A stretch of 64,000 nt of DNA from Vibrio bivalvicida (GCF_001399455.2 NZ_LLEI02000043.1:124001-188000); one strand, 5' to 3'. Counted from the stretch's first letter, positions 35,822 to 46,097 are shown. Notes: generated by a model from the sequence alone, not told the origin. A program made the numbers and translations.

Positions 35822-37228
35822 TTATTCAGTGGTCTTTGCTTCAAGTTTACTTTCTACCACTTGTGGCGCTTCATCATCGGATTTTCGAATGATCTTTTCT
35901 TCGACTTGAACCTTACTTTCTGTCAGTGCTTCACGAACTTCTTTGTTGGAAGACTTAGGAAGAAGTTGATGAAGAAGAACCGTTGCTATGGTGCCCGTGG
36001 TAATGCCAGAGTGCAGGAAATTAGCAATATCGTGCGGTAAGTGTTGAAGTAAACGAGGTTCAAAAGTCACGGCTAAGCCTGATGCCAATCCAACACAGAT
36101 AACCAGTGCATTTCGTTTGGTGTCTGCGGCCATAATCAGCATGCGAATACCTGCGTAGGCAATCATACCAAACATAACAAAACCAACACCGCCAAGAACC
36201 GGTTTAGGAATGGTCACCGCAACGGCCGCAAGTTTAGGGAACAAGCCGCCTAAAATCAGTAGTCCACCTGTTGCTGCAACAACATATCGACTCGCTACAC
36301 CAGTAATGCCCACTATCCCAACGTTTTGACTGAAAGAAGCCAGTGGCATAGCGGTTAAGATCGAAGAAAGCGTACTGCCTAAGCCATCACCAAGCAGACC
36401 GCGTTGCAGATCTTTGCCCGAGATTTGTTTATTACAGTTGTTTGCTAGGGCCATAAAGTCACCCGTTGCTTCAGCAATGACGACAATATAAACCAAGCTC
36501 ATGCTCACAATGGCGCTGGCTTGAAAGCTTAATCCGTATTTAAGAGGCTCTGGTCCACCGACCCAAGCGGCAGAAGTAATATCATCGAGGTTTACCATAC
36601 CTAGAGATAGCGCGACGATGTAACCGCCCGCCAGACCAATAACAATGGCAGATGCAGCAACGGCGCCTTTACAGTAAACCGAGACCGCAACCACGATGCC
36701 CAGTGAAACGATGGCTAAGAAAAGCTTTGGTAGAGTTGCGAAGTTTTCACTCGCTGCGGGCGCATCACCCACCCAATTCATCGCAACGGGCAAAATGGTT
36801 AATCCGATTAGGGTGACAACAACGCCACTCACTACCGTTGGAAATAGCTTGCGGACTTTGTCCATATAAAAGCTAGCAACAATCACTACTAGAGAACCGA
36901 CTAAAGCCGAGCCCATGATGCTAGCGACACCGCCTTCGCGGCCAATGGCAATCGCCACACCTAGGAAAGCAAAACTAGAGCCCATGACAACAGGTAAACG
37001 AATACCAATAGGGCCGACACCAATACATTGCGCCATGGTGACGATACCCGAAGCGAGTAGGGCAGCATTGATTAGCGAGACAATCTCTTCATTAGGCAGT
37101 CCGATGGATGCGCCAACAATGAGCGGGACAGCCACAATACCACCAATGGATGCCAGCATGTGTTGCAAAGCCAGCAGCAGGGTAATGCCGTGTGGCGGCT
37201 TTTGGTTGAGTGTATACAGAAGTTTCAT
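35822..37228 (-). CDS. Urate/xanthine permease (nucleobase:cation symporter-2 family)
   Basis: A 468-residue NCS2 (NAT) transporter with about 14 membrane segments. The family signature is seen as IVVIAEATGDFMALANNC and LASFSQNVGIVGITGVASRY, a form typical of urate/xanthine carriers (UacT/XanP/PucJ types). The C-terminal ~50 residues form a charged cytoplasmic tail. It lies between the 8-oxoguanine deaminase and a second permease; import of urate or xanthine fits the island. Confidence 0.9.
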   Translation of the reverse strand: MKLLYTLNQKPPHGITLLLALQHMLASIGGIVAVPLIVGASIGLPNEEIVSLINAALLASGIVTMAQCIGVGPIGIRLPVVMGSSFAFLGVAIAIGREGGVASIMGSALVGSLVVIVASFYMDKVRKLFPTVVSGVVVTLIGLTILPVAMNWVGDAPAASENFATLPKLFLAIVSLGIVVAVSVYCKGAVAASAIVIGLAGGYIVALSLGMVNLDDITSAAWVGGPEPLKYGLSFQASAIVSMSLVYIVVIAEATGDFMALANNCNKQISGKDLQRGLLGDGLGSTLSSILTAMPLASFSQNVGIVGITGVASRYVVAATGGLLILGGLFPKLAAVAVTIPKPVLGGVGFVMFGMIAYAGIRMLIMAADTKRNALVICVGLASGLAVTFEPRLLQHLPHDIANFLHSGITTGTIATVLLHQLLPKSSNKEVREALTESKVQVEEKIIRKSDDEAPQVVESKLEAKTTE

Positions 37229-37364
37229 TGGTTATACCTCAGAGAGAATCCATTTTTCTCTCGTAGATTGGACAATTGACTTCTACAAACTACGTAGGGT
37301 CACGAATTTTTCGTATAGGAAGCTAGCCCGAACCCATGCTCAGGCTAGTTTTCACAAGGATAAT

Positions 37365-37382
37365 TAGGGTCATCAGACCCTA
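37365..37382 (-). terminator. Short hairpin after the NCS2-type permease
   Basis: TAGGGTC / GACCCTA with loop ATCA directly past the permease stop (37387). No T tract, so weak. A further CTAGCC/GGCTAG pair lies at ~37323-37349. Confidence 0.4.
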
Positions 37383-37386
37383 GAAA

Positions 37387-38730
37387 TTAGATGTAGATAA
37401 GCTTAGCGACGAAGACGACAGTCAGGATGTACATTGAGATGGAGACATCTTTGGTTTTTCCTGTCGCGACTTTCAGTACTGTGTAAGTAATAAAGCCAAG
37501 AGCAATACCGTTTGCAATTGAGAAAGTAAGCGGCATCATCAGGGCCGTAATCGCAGCCGGAGCGCCATTGGTAAAATCTTTCCAATCGACATGCTGCATA
37601 CTGCTCATCATTACGAACGCGACGTAGATTAGTGCACCTGCAGTGGCGTAAGCTGGGATCATACCTGCCAAAGGTGAAAGGAAAATAGCGGCTAAGAACA
37701 GTGCTGCTACCACAATGGCTGACAGACCTGTACGAGCCCCTGCAGCTACACCTGCAGCACTCTCTACGTAACTAGTTACAGGTGGACAGCCGACACATGC
37801 ACCTGCAACACTAGAGATAGAATCGGCTTTTAACGCCTTGCTAAGCCCTTCGATCTTGCCTGTTTCTTTGTTTACCAGATGCGCACGTTCTGCAACACCC
37901 ATCAGTGTGCCTGCGGTGTCGAACATATTAACGAACAAGAAGGCTAAGATGACGCTGACCATTGAGATGTTAAACGCGCCAGAGATGTCCATTGCCATAA
38001 AGGTAGGTGCAATACTTGGCGGTGCAGCAAAGAAGCCGTTGTACTGAACGAGACCTAACATCATGCCAACGACAGTGACGCTCAAAATCCCGATCAGTAC
38101 CGCACCGAACACTTTACGCTCACTGAGTACCGCAATGATTAAGAAAGCGATAGCGGCAAGCATGGCATCAGGTTTAGTGAAGTCGCCAAGTGAAACCAAA
38201 GTAGCTGGGTTCTCTACAACAATGCCTGCGGTTTTAAGCCCGATAAGACCTAAGAAAAGACCAACACCTGCGGTCATTGAGAAGCGTAAACTCTCTGGAA
38301 TACTTTCAATGATCCATTGACGTATTTTGTAGAAGCTCATCCCGACAAATAGGATACCAGAGAGGAATACCGCACCAAGCGCCACTTCCCAACTGTAGCC
38401 CATTTCACTAACCACAGTGAAAGAGAAAAAGGCGTTAAGGCCCATGCCCGGCGCCAAACCGACAGGCCAGTTGGCAAAGAGTCCCATTAACAGACAGCCA
38501 ATCGCTGCACCAATACAGGTTGCAACGAAGACCGCGCCAGAATCCATCCCTGAAGCCGCCATGATTTGAGGGTTAACGAAAATGATATATGCCATAGTGG
38601 CAAAAGTGGTGATCCCCCCGATCATTTCGTTTTTAACACTGGTTCCATGTGCTTTCAGTTTGAAAAAGCGCTCTAGTAAGCCACCCGATTGGCTTTCGTT
38701 GTTAAGCACTTCTGCTTTGCTTTCATTCAT
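37387..38730 (-). CDS. Purine permease (AzgA/GhxP-like, NCS2 family)
   Basis: A 447-residue permease of the AzgA-type guanine/hypoxanthine group. The start at 38730 (MNESKAEVLNNESQSGGLLE) has AAGGAC upstream; an in-frame ATG 18 codons earlier is less likely. Typical features are FFKLKAHGTSVKNEMIGGIT, GLAPGMGLNAFF and VNMFDTAGTLMGVA (proton-coupled transport residues). Import of guanine or hypoxanthine would supply substrate to the 8-oxoguanine/urate branch; xanthine dehydrogenase is not in the window. Confidence 0.9.
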   Translation of the reverse strand: MNESKAEVLNNESQSGGLLERFFKLKAHGTSVKNEMIGGITTFATMAYIIFVNPQIMAASGMDSGAVFVATCIGAAIGCLLMGLFANWPVGLAPGMGLNAFFSFTVVSEMGYSWEVALGAVFLSGILFVGMSFYKIRQWIIESIPESLRFSMTAGVGLFLGLIGLKTAGIVVENPATLVSLGDFTKPDAMLAAIAFLIIAVLSERKVFGAVLIGILSVTVVGMMLGLVQYNGFFAAPPSIAPTFMAMDISGAFNISMVSVILAFLFVNMFDTAGTLMGVAERAHLVNKETGKIEGLSKALKADSISSVAGACVGCPPVTSYVESAAGVAAGARTGLSAIVVAALFLAAIFLSPLAGMIPAYATAGALIYVAFVMMSSMQHVDWKDFTNGAPAAITALMMPLTFSIANGIALGFITYTVLKVATGKTKDVSISMYILTVVFVAKLIYI

Positions 38731-38866
38731 GTCAGCAAGTCCTTTTGTTTTGGTGTTTCTGAAATTGAATACCGCTTTCTGCATCTTGATGGTGTTGTTG
38801 CAGACTCCAATTCTCCCGATTGATATGTATGACGTTGTTAGGGTTATCTATTGGTAATTTCTTGCC

Positions 38867-39220
38867 TCAACTACCACGATAGGTAGAGAAGCTATACGGT
38901 GAGACAAGCAAAGGCACGTGATAATGTGCCCCCGCTTCTCCGAGGCCAAAGCGAATCACAACGTCATCTAGGAATGGGATTTCACCAAGGTCGACATCTT
39001 GGTTCTTGTAGTAATCGGCAACATGGAATACCAGTTGATATTTGCCTGTCACAAGCTCGTCGCCTTCTAGCACTGGTTCATCAGTTCGACCATCAAAGTT
39101 GGTGGTGACCGTTTTAATCTTGGTCAGGCTGCCCTCTTCAACACGGAACAGCTCAACTTGAATATTTGCACCGGGAACGCCGTGCATTGTATCCAATACG
39201 TGTGTAGTTAATTTGCCCAT
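38867..39220 (-). CDS. uraH: 5-hydroxyisourate hydrolase
   Basis: A 117-residue transthyretin-like protein. It has the N-terminal LTTHVLDTMHGVPG with the first catalytic His, the Arg in VIRFGL, and the diagnostic C-terminal YRGS. It hydrolyses 5-hydroxyisourate, the product of PuuD, to OHCU. It is divergent from puuE across a 352-base promoter region with three TTGTAYACAA-like boxes. Confidence 0.95.
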   Translation of the reverse strand: MGKLTTHVLDTMHGVPGANIQVELFRVEEGSLTKIKTVTTNFDGRTDEPVLEGDELVTGKYQLVFHVADYYKNQDVDLGEIPFLDDVVIRFGLGEAGAHYHVPLLVSPYSFSTYRGS

Positions 39221-39572
39221 AATTGTTATTCGCGCCCAGCGCTCTCCTTAGCGTTTATTGATTTTAAATTGTACACAAAGTTGTTTTAAACTTGCTTCTG
39301 TTACCTATATATGTACACAAAATATTCGGATAGTAAAGCTTGATGTTATAATTTTGTTACTAACGAAAGTGAGCAAAAATCAGTTTTGTGAGATCGAGCT
39401 AGATAACTATTTGAGCCTAAGCGTAGGTAACTTATTGATAAAATAGCTTTTGTTTACGTGAATTAACTTTAGCAACAAAATCTTTACATTAAGATAATTT
39501 ATTGTATACAATGAATGTATGAAGTTTAAGAAGGCATAAAGACAAAGTGTCTTGTATTTAAGGAGAGCCTGA
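39221..39572. promoter_or_regulatory. Divergent uraH-puuE control region with three TTGTAYACAA-like boxes
   Basis: An AT-rich 352-base region with no gene. It contains ATTGTACACAAA (39268-39279), ATGTACACAA (39311-39320) and the perfect 12-base palindrome ATTGTATACAAT (39501-39512). The boxes resemble operators of FCD-type GntR regulators (UxuR/ExuR sites have the same TTGTATACAA core). No GntR gene is in the window. One box lies near each promoter. Confidence 0.6.
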
Positions 39573-40496
39573 ATGGATAAGGATTATTCACGAGACCTGA
39601 TTGGCTATGGGGCGAATCCTCCTCACCCTAAATGGCCAGGTGGTGCTCGTATCGCCGTGTCGTTTGTGTTGAATTACGAAGAGGGTGGTGAGCGCTGCCT
39701 TTTACATGGGGATGATGAGTCCGAAGCCTTTCTGTCAGAGATTCCAGCCGCGCAGCCGATTAAAGGTGAGCGACACATCAGCATGGAATCAATCTATGAG
39801 TATGGCAGCCGCGCAGGTGTGTGGCGTGTGTTAAAGCTCTTTGATGAGTACGAGATCCCACTGACCGTATTCGCAGTAGCGATGGCGATTGAACGTCATC
39901 CCGATGTAGCAGAGGCCATGGTTCAAGCGGGGCATGAGATTTGTAGCCATGGCTATCGCTGGATTGATTACCAATACATGGATGAGTCGCAAGAGCGCGA
40001 CCATATGATGAAAGCGATTGAAATCATCAAAGCGATCACTGGTGAAAGGCCGCTTGGTTGGTATACAGGTCGCACTGGCCCTAACACCCGCAAGTTAGTC
40101 GCAGACGAAGGTGGTTTCCTCTATGACTCTGATGCCTACGACGACGATTTACCGTATTGGCATACCGAAGCAGGTCAGCCTCAGTTAGTGATTCCTTACA
40201 CGCTTGACGTCAACGATATGCGCTTTGCCACTGTGCAAGGCTTTAACTCAGGTGAACAGTTCTACCAATACCTAAAGGACACATTCGATACTCTATACGC
40301 TGAAGGTGCGACTGCCCCCAAGATGATGTCGGTTGGTCTGCATTGCCGCCTGATCGGTAGACCGGGTCGTATCGCATCGTTAAAGCGCTTCCTAGATTAC
40401 GTTAAACAACATGACGACGTGTGGTTATGTCGCCGTGTTGATATTGCTCGCCATTGGCACGAGCACCATCCATACACACCAAAAAAGGGAAAATAG
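39573..40496 (+). CDS. puuE: Cofactor-independent allantoinase
   Basis: A 307-residue NodB-like polysaccharide-deacetylase-fold enzyme of the PuuE type: RDLIGYGANPPHPKWPGGAR at the N terminus, EYGSRAGVWRVL, EICSHGYRW and GWYTGRTGPNTR are diagnostic. It converts allantoin to allantoate without the binuclear metal centre of AllB. First gene of the plus-strand operon puuE-uraD-alc-allA-puuD. Confidence 0.94.
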   Translation: MDKDYSRDLIGYGANPPHPKWPGGARIAVSFVLNYEEGGERCLLHGDDESEAFLSEIPAAQPIKGERHISMESIYEYGSRAGVWRVLKLFDEYEIPLTVFAVAMAIERHPDVAEAMVQAGHEICSHGYRWIDYQYMDESQERDHMMKAIEIIKAITGERPLGWYTGRTGPNTRKLVADEGGFLYDSDAYDDDLPYWHTEAGQPQLVIPYTLDVNDMRFATVQGFNSGEQFYQYLKDTFDTLYAEGATAPKMMSVGLHCRLIGRPGRIASLKRFLDYVKQHDDVWLCRRVDIARHWHEHHPYTPKKGK

Positions 40497-40497
40497 C

Positions 40498-41013
40498 ATG
40501 ACTGAATTTCGTTTTTGCAAACCATCTCAAATGGAACGTACGGAATTTGTCTCCCACTTTGGCGATGTGTATGAGCATAGCCCTTGGGTGGCAGAAGCCG
40601 TTTACGATCAAGGACTATCAGATCAGGATAACTTTGTTTCAAACTTGCACATAAGAATGGCTGAAACGCTATTAGAAGCAGAGAAAGTAAAACAACTTGC
40701 ACTTATAAATGCTCACCCAGATTTAGCGGGGCGAGCAGCAATTAACGGCGAACTTACCGCCGCATCCACTGCGGAACAAGCTGGTGCAGGCATTGATCAG
40801 TGCTCAGCAGAAGAGTTCGAAAAATTCACTACGTACAACGACAGTTACAAAAGCCGCTTCAACTTTCCCTTCATCATGGCAGTGAAAGGGGCCAATCGTT
40901 ACCAAATTCTTGAATCCTTCGAGAAGCGATTAGGCAATGATAGTGACACTGAGTTTGCTACCGCGATTCAAGAGATCAACAAGATCGCACTGTTTCGCCT
41001 ACGAGATATGTAA
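40498..41013 (+). CDS. uraD: OHCU decarboxylase
   Basis: A 171-residue protein. ATG 40498 is the start, one base after the puuE stop, as expected for a coupled operon; the longer in-frame opening at 40411 lies inside puuE. Catalytic His in LALINAHPDLAG and the conserved FNFPFIMAVKGANRYQIL. It decarboxylates 2-oxo-4-hydroxy-4-carboxy-5-ureidoimidazoline to S-allantoin. Confidence 0.95.
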   Translation: MTEFRFCKPSQMERTEFVSHFGDVYEHSPWVAEAVYDQGLSDQDNFVSNLHIRMAETLLEAEKVKQLALINAHPDLAGRAAINGELTAASTAEQAGAGIDQCSAEEFEKFTTYNDSYKSRFNFPFIMAVKGANRYQILESFEKRLGNDSDTEFATAIQEINKIALFRLRDM

Positions 41014-41042
41014 GTCACAGAGTTGTCGACTATCTCGCTTTA

Positions 41043-41056
41043 ATACCAATTGGTAT
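41043..41056. repeat. Palindrome ATACCAATTGGTAT
   Basis: Perfect 14-base dyad between uraD and alc. Similar palindromes are scattered in Vibrio intergenic regions, so it is more likely a dispersed repeat than a specific operator. Confidence 0.5.
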
Positions 41057-41115
41057 AGCGCTCGATAAGAGCTTACTCACTTAACCTATTTTTGAATAAT
41101 TGGAAGGATAAGGAC

Positions 41116-42102
41116 ATGTCCTTAGATATAGAACAATACATTAACCTTGCTGACGATAAACTGGGCGCAGAAGCTATCTACGCTACCGACGACTTCTTTG
41201 CTGATAAGAGCCGACTTTTGCGCCGTGAAGCACCGGAATGGAAAGATGATCTTTACGATGACAATGGCAAATGGATGGATGGCTGGGAAAGCCGCCGTAA
41301 GCGTGGTGAAGGCTACGATTACTGTGTCATTCGTTTAGGTCTTGCGGGGACGATTGCAGGTGTCGATATTGACACTTCTTTCTTCACGGGTAACTTCCCG
41401 CCGTCGGCTTCGATAGATGCCTGTTATTCCCCAGACGGTGATCCAACTGACGCAACCGAGTGGCAAGAGATTCTGCCTTCTATGGGTTTGCAAGGCGATC
41501 ATCATCATCTTGAACAAATAGAAAGTGATGAAGTGTTTACTCACTTGCGTCTCAACATTTATCCAGATGGTGGTGTTGCGCGTTTACGTGTTTATGGTCG
41601 ACCTAGCGTTGATTGGGATCGCATCGATAGCCAACAGAAAGTCGACCTTGCTGCGGTTGAAAATGGCGGTCGCGCTTTGGTATGTAGTGATGAACACTAC
41701 GGCAACAAGTCTAACATTCTTGGCCCAGGTCGCGGTGAGAATATGGGTGATGGTTGGGAAACAGCCCGCCGCCGTACTCCGGGCAATGACTGGGTGATTG
41801 TTGCACTGGGACATGCTGGCAACATTGACCGAGTGGTTGTCGATACGGCTCACTTTAAAGGTAACTTCCCTGACAGCTGCTCAATTCAAGCGGCGTATGT
41901 GAAAGGTGGAACGGATGATCAAGTTGCGACTCAGAGTCTCTTCTGGCGCGAGCTCTTGCCTGCGCAAAAGCTCAAGGCACATGACATTCACGAGTTCAGC
42001 TCAGAGGTGAATGATCTTGGCGCTGTGACTCATATTCGCCTCAATATTTTCCCTGATGGCGGTATCAGCCGTTTGCGTTTGTTTGGCACTAAAGCGAAAT
42101 AA
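41116..42102 (+). CDS. alc: Allantoicase
   Basis: A 328-residue enzyme built of two repeats of the jelly-roll allantoicase domain: [20 protein letters not shown] then [14 protein letters not shown], and [20 protein letters not shown] then [14 protein letters not shown]. The start at 41116 has an AAGGA site. It hydrolyses allantoate to ureidoglycolate and urea. Third gene of the operon. Confidence 0.95.
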   Translation: MSLDIEQYINLADDKLGAEAIYATDDFFADKSRLLRREAPEWKDDLYDDNGKWMDGWESRRKRGEGYDYCVIRLGLAGTIAGVDIDTSFFTGNFPPSASIDACYSPDGDPTDATEWQEILPSMGLQGDHHHLEQIESDEVFTHLRLNIYPDGGVARLRVYGRPSVDWDRIDSQQKVDLAAVENGGRALVCSDEHYGNKSNILGPGRGENMGDGWETARRRTPGNDWVIVALGHAGNIDRVVVDTAHFKGNFPDSCSIQAAYVKGGTDDQVATQSLFWRELLPAQKLKAHDIHEFSSEVNDLGAVTHIRLNIFPDGGISRLRLFGTKAK

Positions 42103-42116
42103 GCGAGGGAAGTAAT

Positions 42117-42680
42117 ATGAGCAATGGAATTCGCCGTTTAACTATCGAACCTTTGACCAAGCAAGCATTTGCTGAGTTTGGGGATGTGATTGAAGTAGAC
42201 AATAGCGACTACTTTATGATCAACAATGGCTCGACTCGTCGTTATCACAAGCTAGCGAGCACCGATGTACAAGAACAAGGTGGTGAAGCCATCATCAGTA
42301 TCTTTCAAGCGACGCCGCTTAGCTATCCGTTAACGATAAAAATGTTAGAGCGCCATCCTTTAGGATCGCAAGCTTTCGTTCCGTTGCTTGGTCAACCGTA
42401 TCTTATTGTTGTTGCGCCAAAAGGGGATCAGCCAAGTCTGAAGTCATGCCGAGCGTTCTTGAGCAGTGGACGTCAAGGTGTGAACTACCACAAAGGCGTT
42501 TGGCATCACCCAGTGTTAGCCCTAACTGACCAAGATCAGTTTCTTATCGTCGACCGAGGTGGTGAAGGGCATAACTGCGATGAAGTCTACTTCGAGAACG
42601 ACTTAGTCTCACTGCATTTGGACGATCTACCGAGCAACAACAAGCTGGAAGAAAAACAGCGCATGGAACAAGCGCTGTAA
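42117..42680 (+). CDS. allA: Ureidoglycolate lyase
   Basis: A 187-residue cupin-fold enzyme. Family motifs are LTIEPLTKQAFAEFGDVIE, MLERHPLGSQAFVPL, and GVNYHKGVWHHPVLAL followed by DQFLIVDRGG. It cleaves ureidoglycolate to glyoxylate and urea, completing urate degradation. Fourteen bases after alc and 11 before puuD. Confidence 0.94.
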   Translation: MSNGIRRLTIEPLTKQAFAEFGDVIEVDNSDYFMINNGSTRRYHKLASTDVQEQGGEAIISIFQATPLSYPLTIKMLERHPLGSQAFVPLLGQPYLIVVAPKGDQPSLKSCRAFLSSGRQGVNYHKGVWHHPVLALTDQDQFLIVDRGGEGHNCDEVYFENDLVSLHLDDLPSNNKLEEKQRMEQAL

Positions 42681-42691
42681 AGGAGTAAATT

Positions 42692-43993
42692 ATGGATCCA
42701 CATATCACGGAGTGGTTGAATCTAGCGATTCGCTGGGTTCACATGATAGTTGGCATCGCATGGATTGGTGCTTCATTCTACTTTGTTTGGTTGGAGAACA
42801 ACCTAAACCGCGTCAACCCAAAAACGGGCCTTTCTGGTGACCTTTGGGCGATTCACGGCGGTGGTATCTACCACCTAGAAAAATACAAACTTGCGCCACC
42901 AGAAATGCCAGAGCATTTGCACTGGTTTAAATGGGAAGCGTACTTCACTTGGATCACCGGTGTGTTGCTATTGGCAGTGGTTTACTACTTAAACGCTGAG
43001 ATCTATTTGATTGCACCAGGCTCGGGTCTATCACCAACGACGGCGATTGCCATTGGTGTAGGTGCTTTGGTTGCTGGCTGGTTTATCTATGACTTGTTGT
43101 GTGATTCACCACTAGGTAAAACGCCAATGCTATTAGGTGCGGTTCTATTCGTGCTCTTGGTTGGCGCGGCTTATGGTTTAGCTCAAGTCTTCAGTGGTCG
43201 CGGCGCTTATATTCACGTTGGTGCAATCATCGGTACGATCATGGTCGGTAACGTGTTCCGCGTTATCATGCCTGCACAGCGCAACTTAGTGAGTGCTATT
43301 GAAGAAAACCGCGAGCCAGATCCTGCGCTACCAGCGAAAGGCTTACTGCGTTCTCGTCACAATAACTACCTAACCTTGCCAGTGCTGTTCATTATGATCA
43401 GTAACCACTTCCCGAGCACCTATGGCTCGGAGTACAATTGGGCAATACTCGCAGGTTTGGCGATCTTCAGTATCTTAGTGCGCCATTACTTCAATACTCG
43501 TCATGGTAGCCAGAAATTCGCATGGACGGTTCCTGTCGCTGCGTTAGGTATGGTGACACTTGCGTTTGTAACCTCACCGTATGCTAAGAAAGCGGCTGCC
43601 CCAGTGGCTAAAGCGCCAGTTGCGGTTGAAGCAACAGCACAACCTGCAACAAGCTCAGCAGACACGGTGGCAGCGGCATCAGAAAATCATGGGCAAACAC
43701 AAGCGTCTTCGTCGGAGGCTGCGGCTCCTAGCGGTGTCAGTTTTGCAGCAATCAATAAGGTCATTCAAGAGCGCTGCTCGGTATGTCACTCTGCAACACC
43801 AACCCATGCTGCCTTTGCCGCTGCACCAGCCGGAGTGATCTTAGATACACCTCAAGAGATTCAAGCCAATGGTCCACGTATAGCGCAAACCGTAAATACT
43901 AAATACATGCCATTAGGTAATTTGACCCAAATGACAGATGACGAACGTGTTCTGGTTGGCAATTGGGTAGAACAAGGGTCAGTAATCAACTAA
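42692..43993 (+). CDS. puuD: Urate hydroxylase/urate oxidase, membrane type with cytochrome c domain
   Basis: A 433-residue protein with about eight membrane segments in residues 10-305 (IRWVHMIVGIAWIGASFYFV, IHGGGIYHLEKYKL), an Ala/Pro-rich linker (~310-350) and a C-terminal cytochrome c domain with heme site CSVCH near residues 361-365. PuuD oxidises urate to 5-hydroxyisourate and passes electrons to the respiratory chain. It ends the catabolic operon at a terminator. Confidence 0.95.
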   Translation: MDPHITEWLNLAIRWVHMIVGIAWIGASFYFVWLENNLNRVNPKTGLSGDLWAIHGGGIYHLEKYKLAPPEMPEHLHWFKWEAYFTWITGVLLLAVVYYLNAEIYLIAPGSGLSPTTAIAIGVGALVAGWFIYDLLCDSPLGKTPMLLGAVLFVLLVGAAYGLAQVFSGRGAYIHVGAIIGTIMVGNVFRVIMPAQRNLVSAIEENREPDPALPAKGLLRSRHNNYLTLPVLFIMISNHFPSTYGSEYNWAILAGLAIFSILVRHYFNTRHGSQKFAWTVPVAALGMVTLAFVTSPYAKKAAAPVAKAPVAVEATAQPATSSADTVAAASENHGQTQASSSEAAAPSGVSFAAINKVIQERCSVCHSATPTHAAFAAAPAGVILDTPQEIQANGPRIAQTVNTKYMPLGNLTQMTDDERVLVGNWVEQGSVIN

Positions 43994-44082
43994 CCCAACT
44001 TATCTCGTTTATCGGATTGCAAGCCCGATAAGCGTGATTCATGCAAACGTGGTATTTCCCGCTATTTATCTCAAGTGAGATC

Positions 44083-44108
44083 CCCCGGCCCCTGTTCCGG
44101 GGTTTTTT
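44083..44108 (+). terminator. Rho-independent terminator after puuD
   Basis: CCCCGG / CCGGGG stem, eight-base loop and TTTTTT. Confidence 0.88.
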
Positions 44109-44133
44109 ATACCGCTAGAAGGAGTGACAAGTG

Positions 44134-46053
44134 ATGGCAACTGCATTAAGTATTCGACACAAGACTATCTTGGCTACGGTGATGGCAGTGATTCTTGTCA
44201 TAGTGGTGCTAATTAGCATTACCGTCAGTCAGGGGCAGAAGATTATCCTCGACAAAACTTATTCACAGCAGATGCCAGCGGCGTTGGGAGAGGTCAGTAA
44301 CCAAATTCAACTGGAGCTAGAAAAGCCGTTGGTTGTTGCTGAAGTGATGTCTCAGCTACAACCACTTACGGATTTTGACGGTCAAGATAGTGGAAAAATC
44401 AGTGCACAACTCGCCTCGATCAAGCAGCAGTTTAATGCCTTAACGGCCTTTTTCGTTACCACTGTCGACGACAGCTACTATTTGCCAAGTGGAAAGCTCA
44501 AATCTATGTCGAGTTCATCAGCGGATGACCAATGGTTTTATGGTTTTCTCAATGGCGATAAGCAGGTCGAGCTGTCGATTGATATCGATGATGCTACAGG
44601 TATCGCAACGGTTTTTGTTAACCATGTTGTGATCAGCCAAGGCCGCCGCGTGGGAGTGACGGGGATTGGTCTGTCGCTCGAAAATTTAGGCAATACTGTT
44701 GCTAACTACTCTCTAGGCGATTCAGGTCGACTTATGTTGGTCGACAAGAGCGGTGAGGTGAAGGTGCACCCTAGTACGCAGCAAGTTGGAAAGCAGTTGG
44801 CTGATATTGGTCTTGGTGCATTGACACCTGAGCTGCAAACTTTAGCTGGAACAGCGCCTGTTATACATGAATCAAAGCTTGAACAAACATCGACGATCGT
44901 TGGTTTGATGGCCCTGCCACAACTTGATTGGGTGCTGATTTCCGTTCAACCGACGGCTGAAGTGCTCACCGAGATCAACTATTTCATCGAAACGATGATT
45001 TGGGTCGGCGGCTCTGTAGCATTGCTGTTTATCATTATCAGCGCATATATGACGCATATCTTGCTTAAACCACTCTCAACCACAGCACAACTACTGCTTG
45101 AAATTGGTGGCGGCGGTGGCGATCTGACTCAACGATTGGATGAAAGTCGCCGTGATGAAGTCGGTAACATTGCCAAGGGGTACAATCAGTTTGTCGCCTA
45201 TATGGGCAACGTTTTACAAGAAATAGAAAGAGCGCGTAAAGAACTGGTTGTAACCATCAATCAGATAGATCAACAAGCTAACGAAATGAAACAGCAGATC
45301 CATGGTCAAGAACACAATATTGACCAGGTAGCAACCGCGGTTCATGAGATGAGTGCCAGCTCTGAAGAGATTGCCAATAACGCCAACCATACTTCAGACA
45401 ACGTCCATAAAACCACGTTAGAGGTGAAAAACGGACTCAGCTCAGTGAGCAAAACATACGCACGTACTGAAGCTATGAGCCAGCAGTTAGAGCAGAGTAA
45501 TCAAAGTATCGGAAAGCTATCTAATGATATCAATGCCATTGATACAGTGCTGGATGTTATCAGTGGTGTATCAGAGCAAACCAATCTACTGGCATTAAAC
45601 GCTGCAATCGAAGCCGCTCGAGCAGGTGAGCAAGGCCGTGGCTTTGCTGTTGTTGCCGATGAAGTAAGAACATTAGCCTCTCGAACCCATGAGTCCGCCA
45701 GTGAAATTCGTACCATCATTGAAAACTTACAAGGACTGAGTAACACAGTCGTTAGTGAAGTTAGCCAGAGCCACAAAATTGGTAGCGAATGCCTCGAGGC
45801 AGCTCAAGAGTCTGAACACCACCTTGCCTCCATTAGCAATATTGTTGAGGAGATCAATCAACTCAGTGCACAGACTGCCACCGCAACAGGTCAACAGTCT
45901 CAGGTGATCAATGAGATTGCACCGCACGTCGAAAGTATTGCCGATGTAGCAAAAAACAATACAGAGATGGTCACGCAAACATCACAACACTGCGTTAGTT
46001 TGAAGAGAAATGCAGAGTCTTTAAGTCAATTGGTGGCTAAGTTCAAATTTTAA
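44134..46053 (+). CDS. Methyl-accepting chemotaxis protein with periplasmic dCache-type sensor
   Basis: A 639-residue chemoreceptor. First membrane segment near residues 12-32, a periplasmic ~250-residue domain of double-Cache style ([40 protein letters not shown]), second membrane segment ~290-312, HAMP, then the signalling hairpin [26 protein letters not shown] lies nine bases before ATG 44134 (GTG 44131 is possible). Purine-metabolite chemoreceptors with this sensor type are known (McpH of Pseudomonas putida); its position after urate catabolism suggests a related ligand (inference). No C-terminal methyltransferase-docking pentapeptide. Confidence 0.93.
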   Translation: MATALSIRHKTILATVMAVILVIVVLISITVSQGQKIILDKTYSQQMPAALGEVSNQIQLELEKPLVVAEVMSQLQPLTDFDGQDSGKISAQLASIKQQFNALTAFFVTTVDDSYYLPSGKLKSMSSSSADDQWFYGFLNGDKQVELSIDIDDATGIATVFVNHVVISQGRRVGVTGIGLSLENLGNTVANYSLGDSGRLMLVDKSGEVKVHPSTQQVGKQLADIGLGALTPELQTLAGTAPVIHESKLEQTSTIVGLMALPQLDWVLISVQPTAEVLTEINYFIETMIWVGGSVALLFIIISAYMTHILLKPLSTTAQLLLEIGGGGGDLTQRLDESRRDEVGNIAKGYNQFVAYMGNVLQEIERARKELVVTINQIDQQANEMKQQIHGQEHNIDQVATAVHEMSASSEEIANNANHTSDNVHKTTLEVKNGLSSVSKTYARTEAMSQQLEQSNQSIGKLSNDINAIDTVLDVISGVSEQTNLLALNAAIEAARAGEQGRGFAVVADEVRTLASRTHESASEIRTIIENLQGLSNTVVSEVSQSHKIGSECLEAAQESEHHLASISNIVEEINQLSAQTATATGQQSQVINEIAPHVESIADVAKNNTEMVTQTSQHCVSLKRNAESLSQLVAKFKF

Positions 46054-46070
46054 TTTCTGATGGAGCGTTC

Positions 46071-46097
46071 CTTGCGCTTGTTTTTGACAAGCGCAAG
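46071..46097. terminator. Bidirectional terminator-like hairpin
   Basis: Perfect 10-base stem CTTGCGCTTG / CAAGCGCAAG with a TTTTTGA loop between convergent genes. Confidence 0.65.

Noticed and set aside
38731..38866. Purine- or xanthine-sensing riboswitch upstream of the permeases
   Set aside because: No conserved three-way-junction or NMT1-like pairing could be traced by eye in the leaders at 37229-37386 or 38731-38866.
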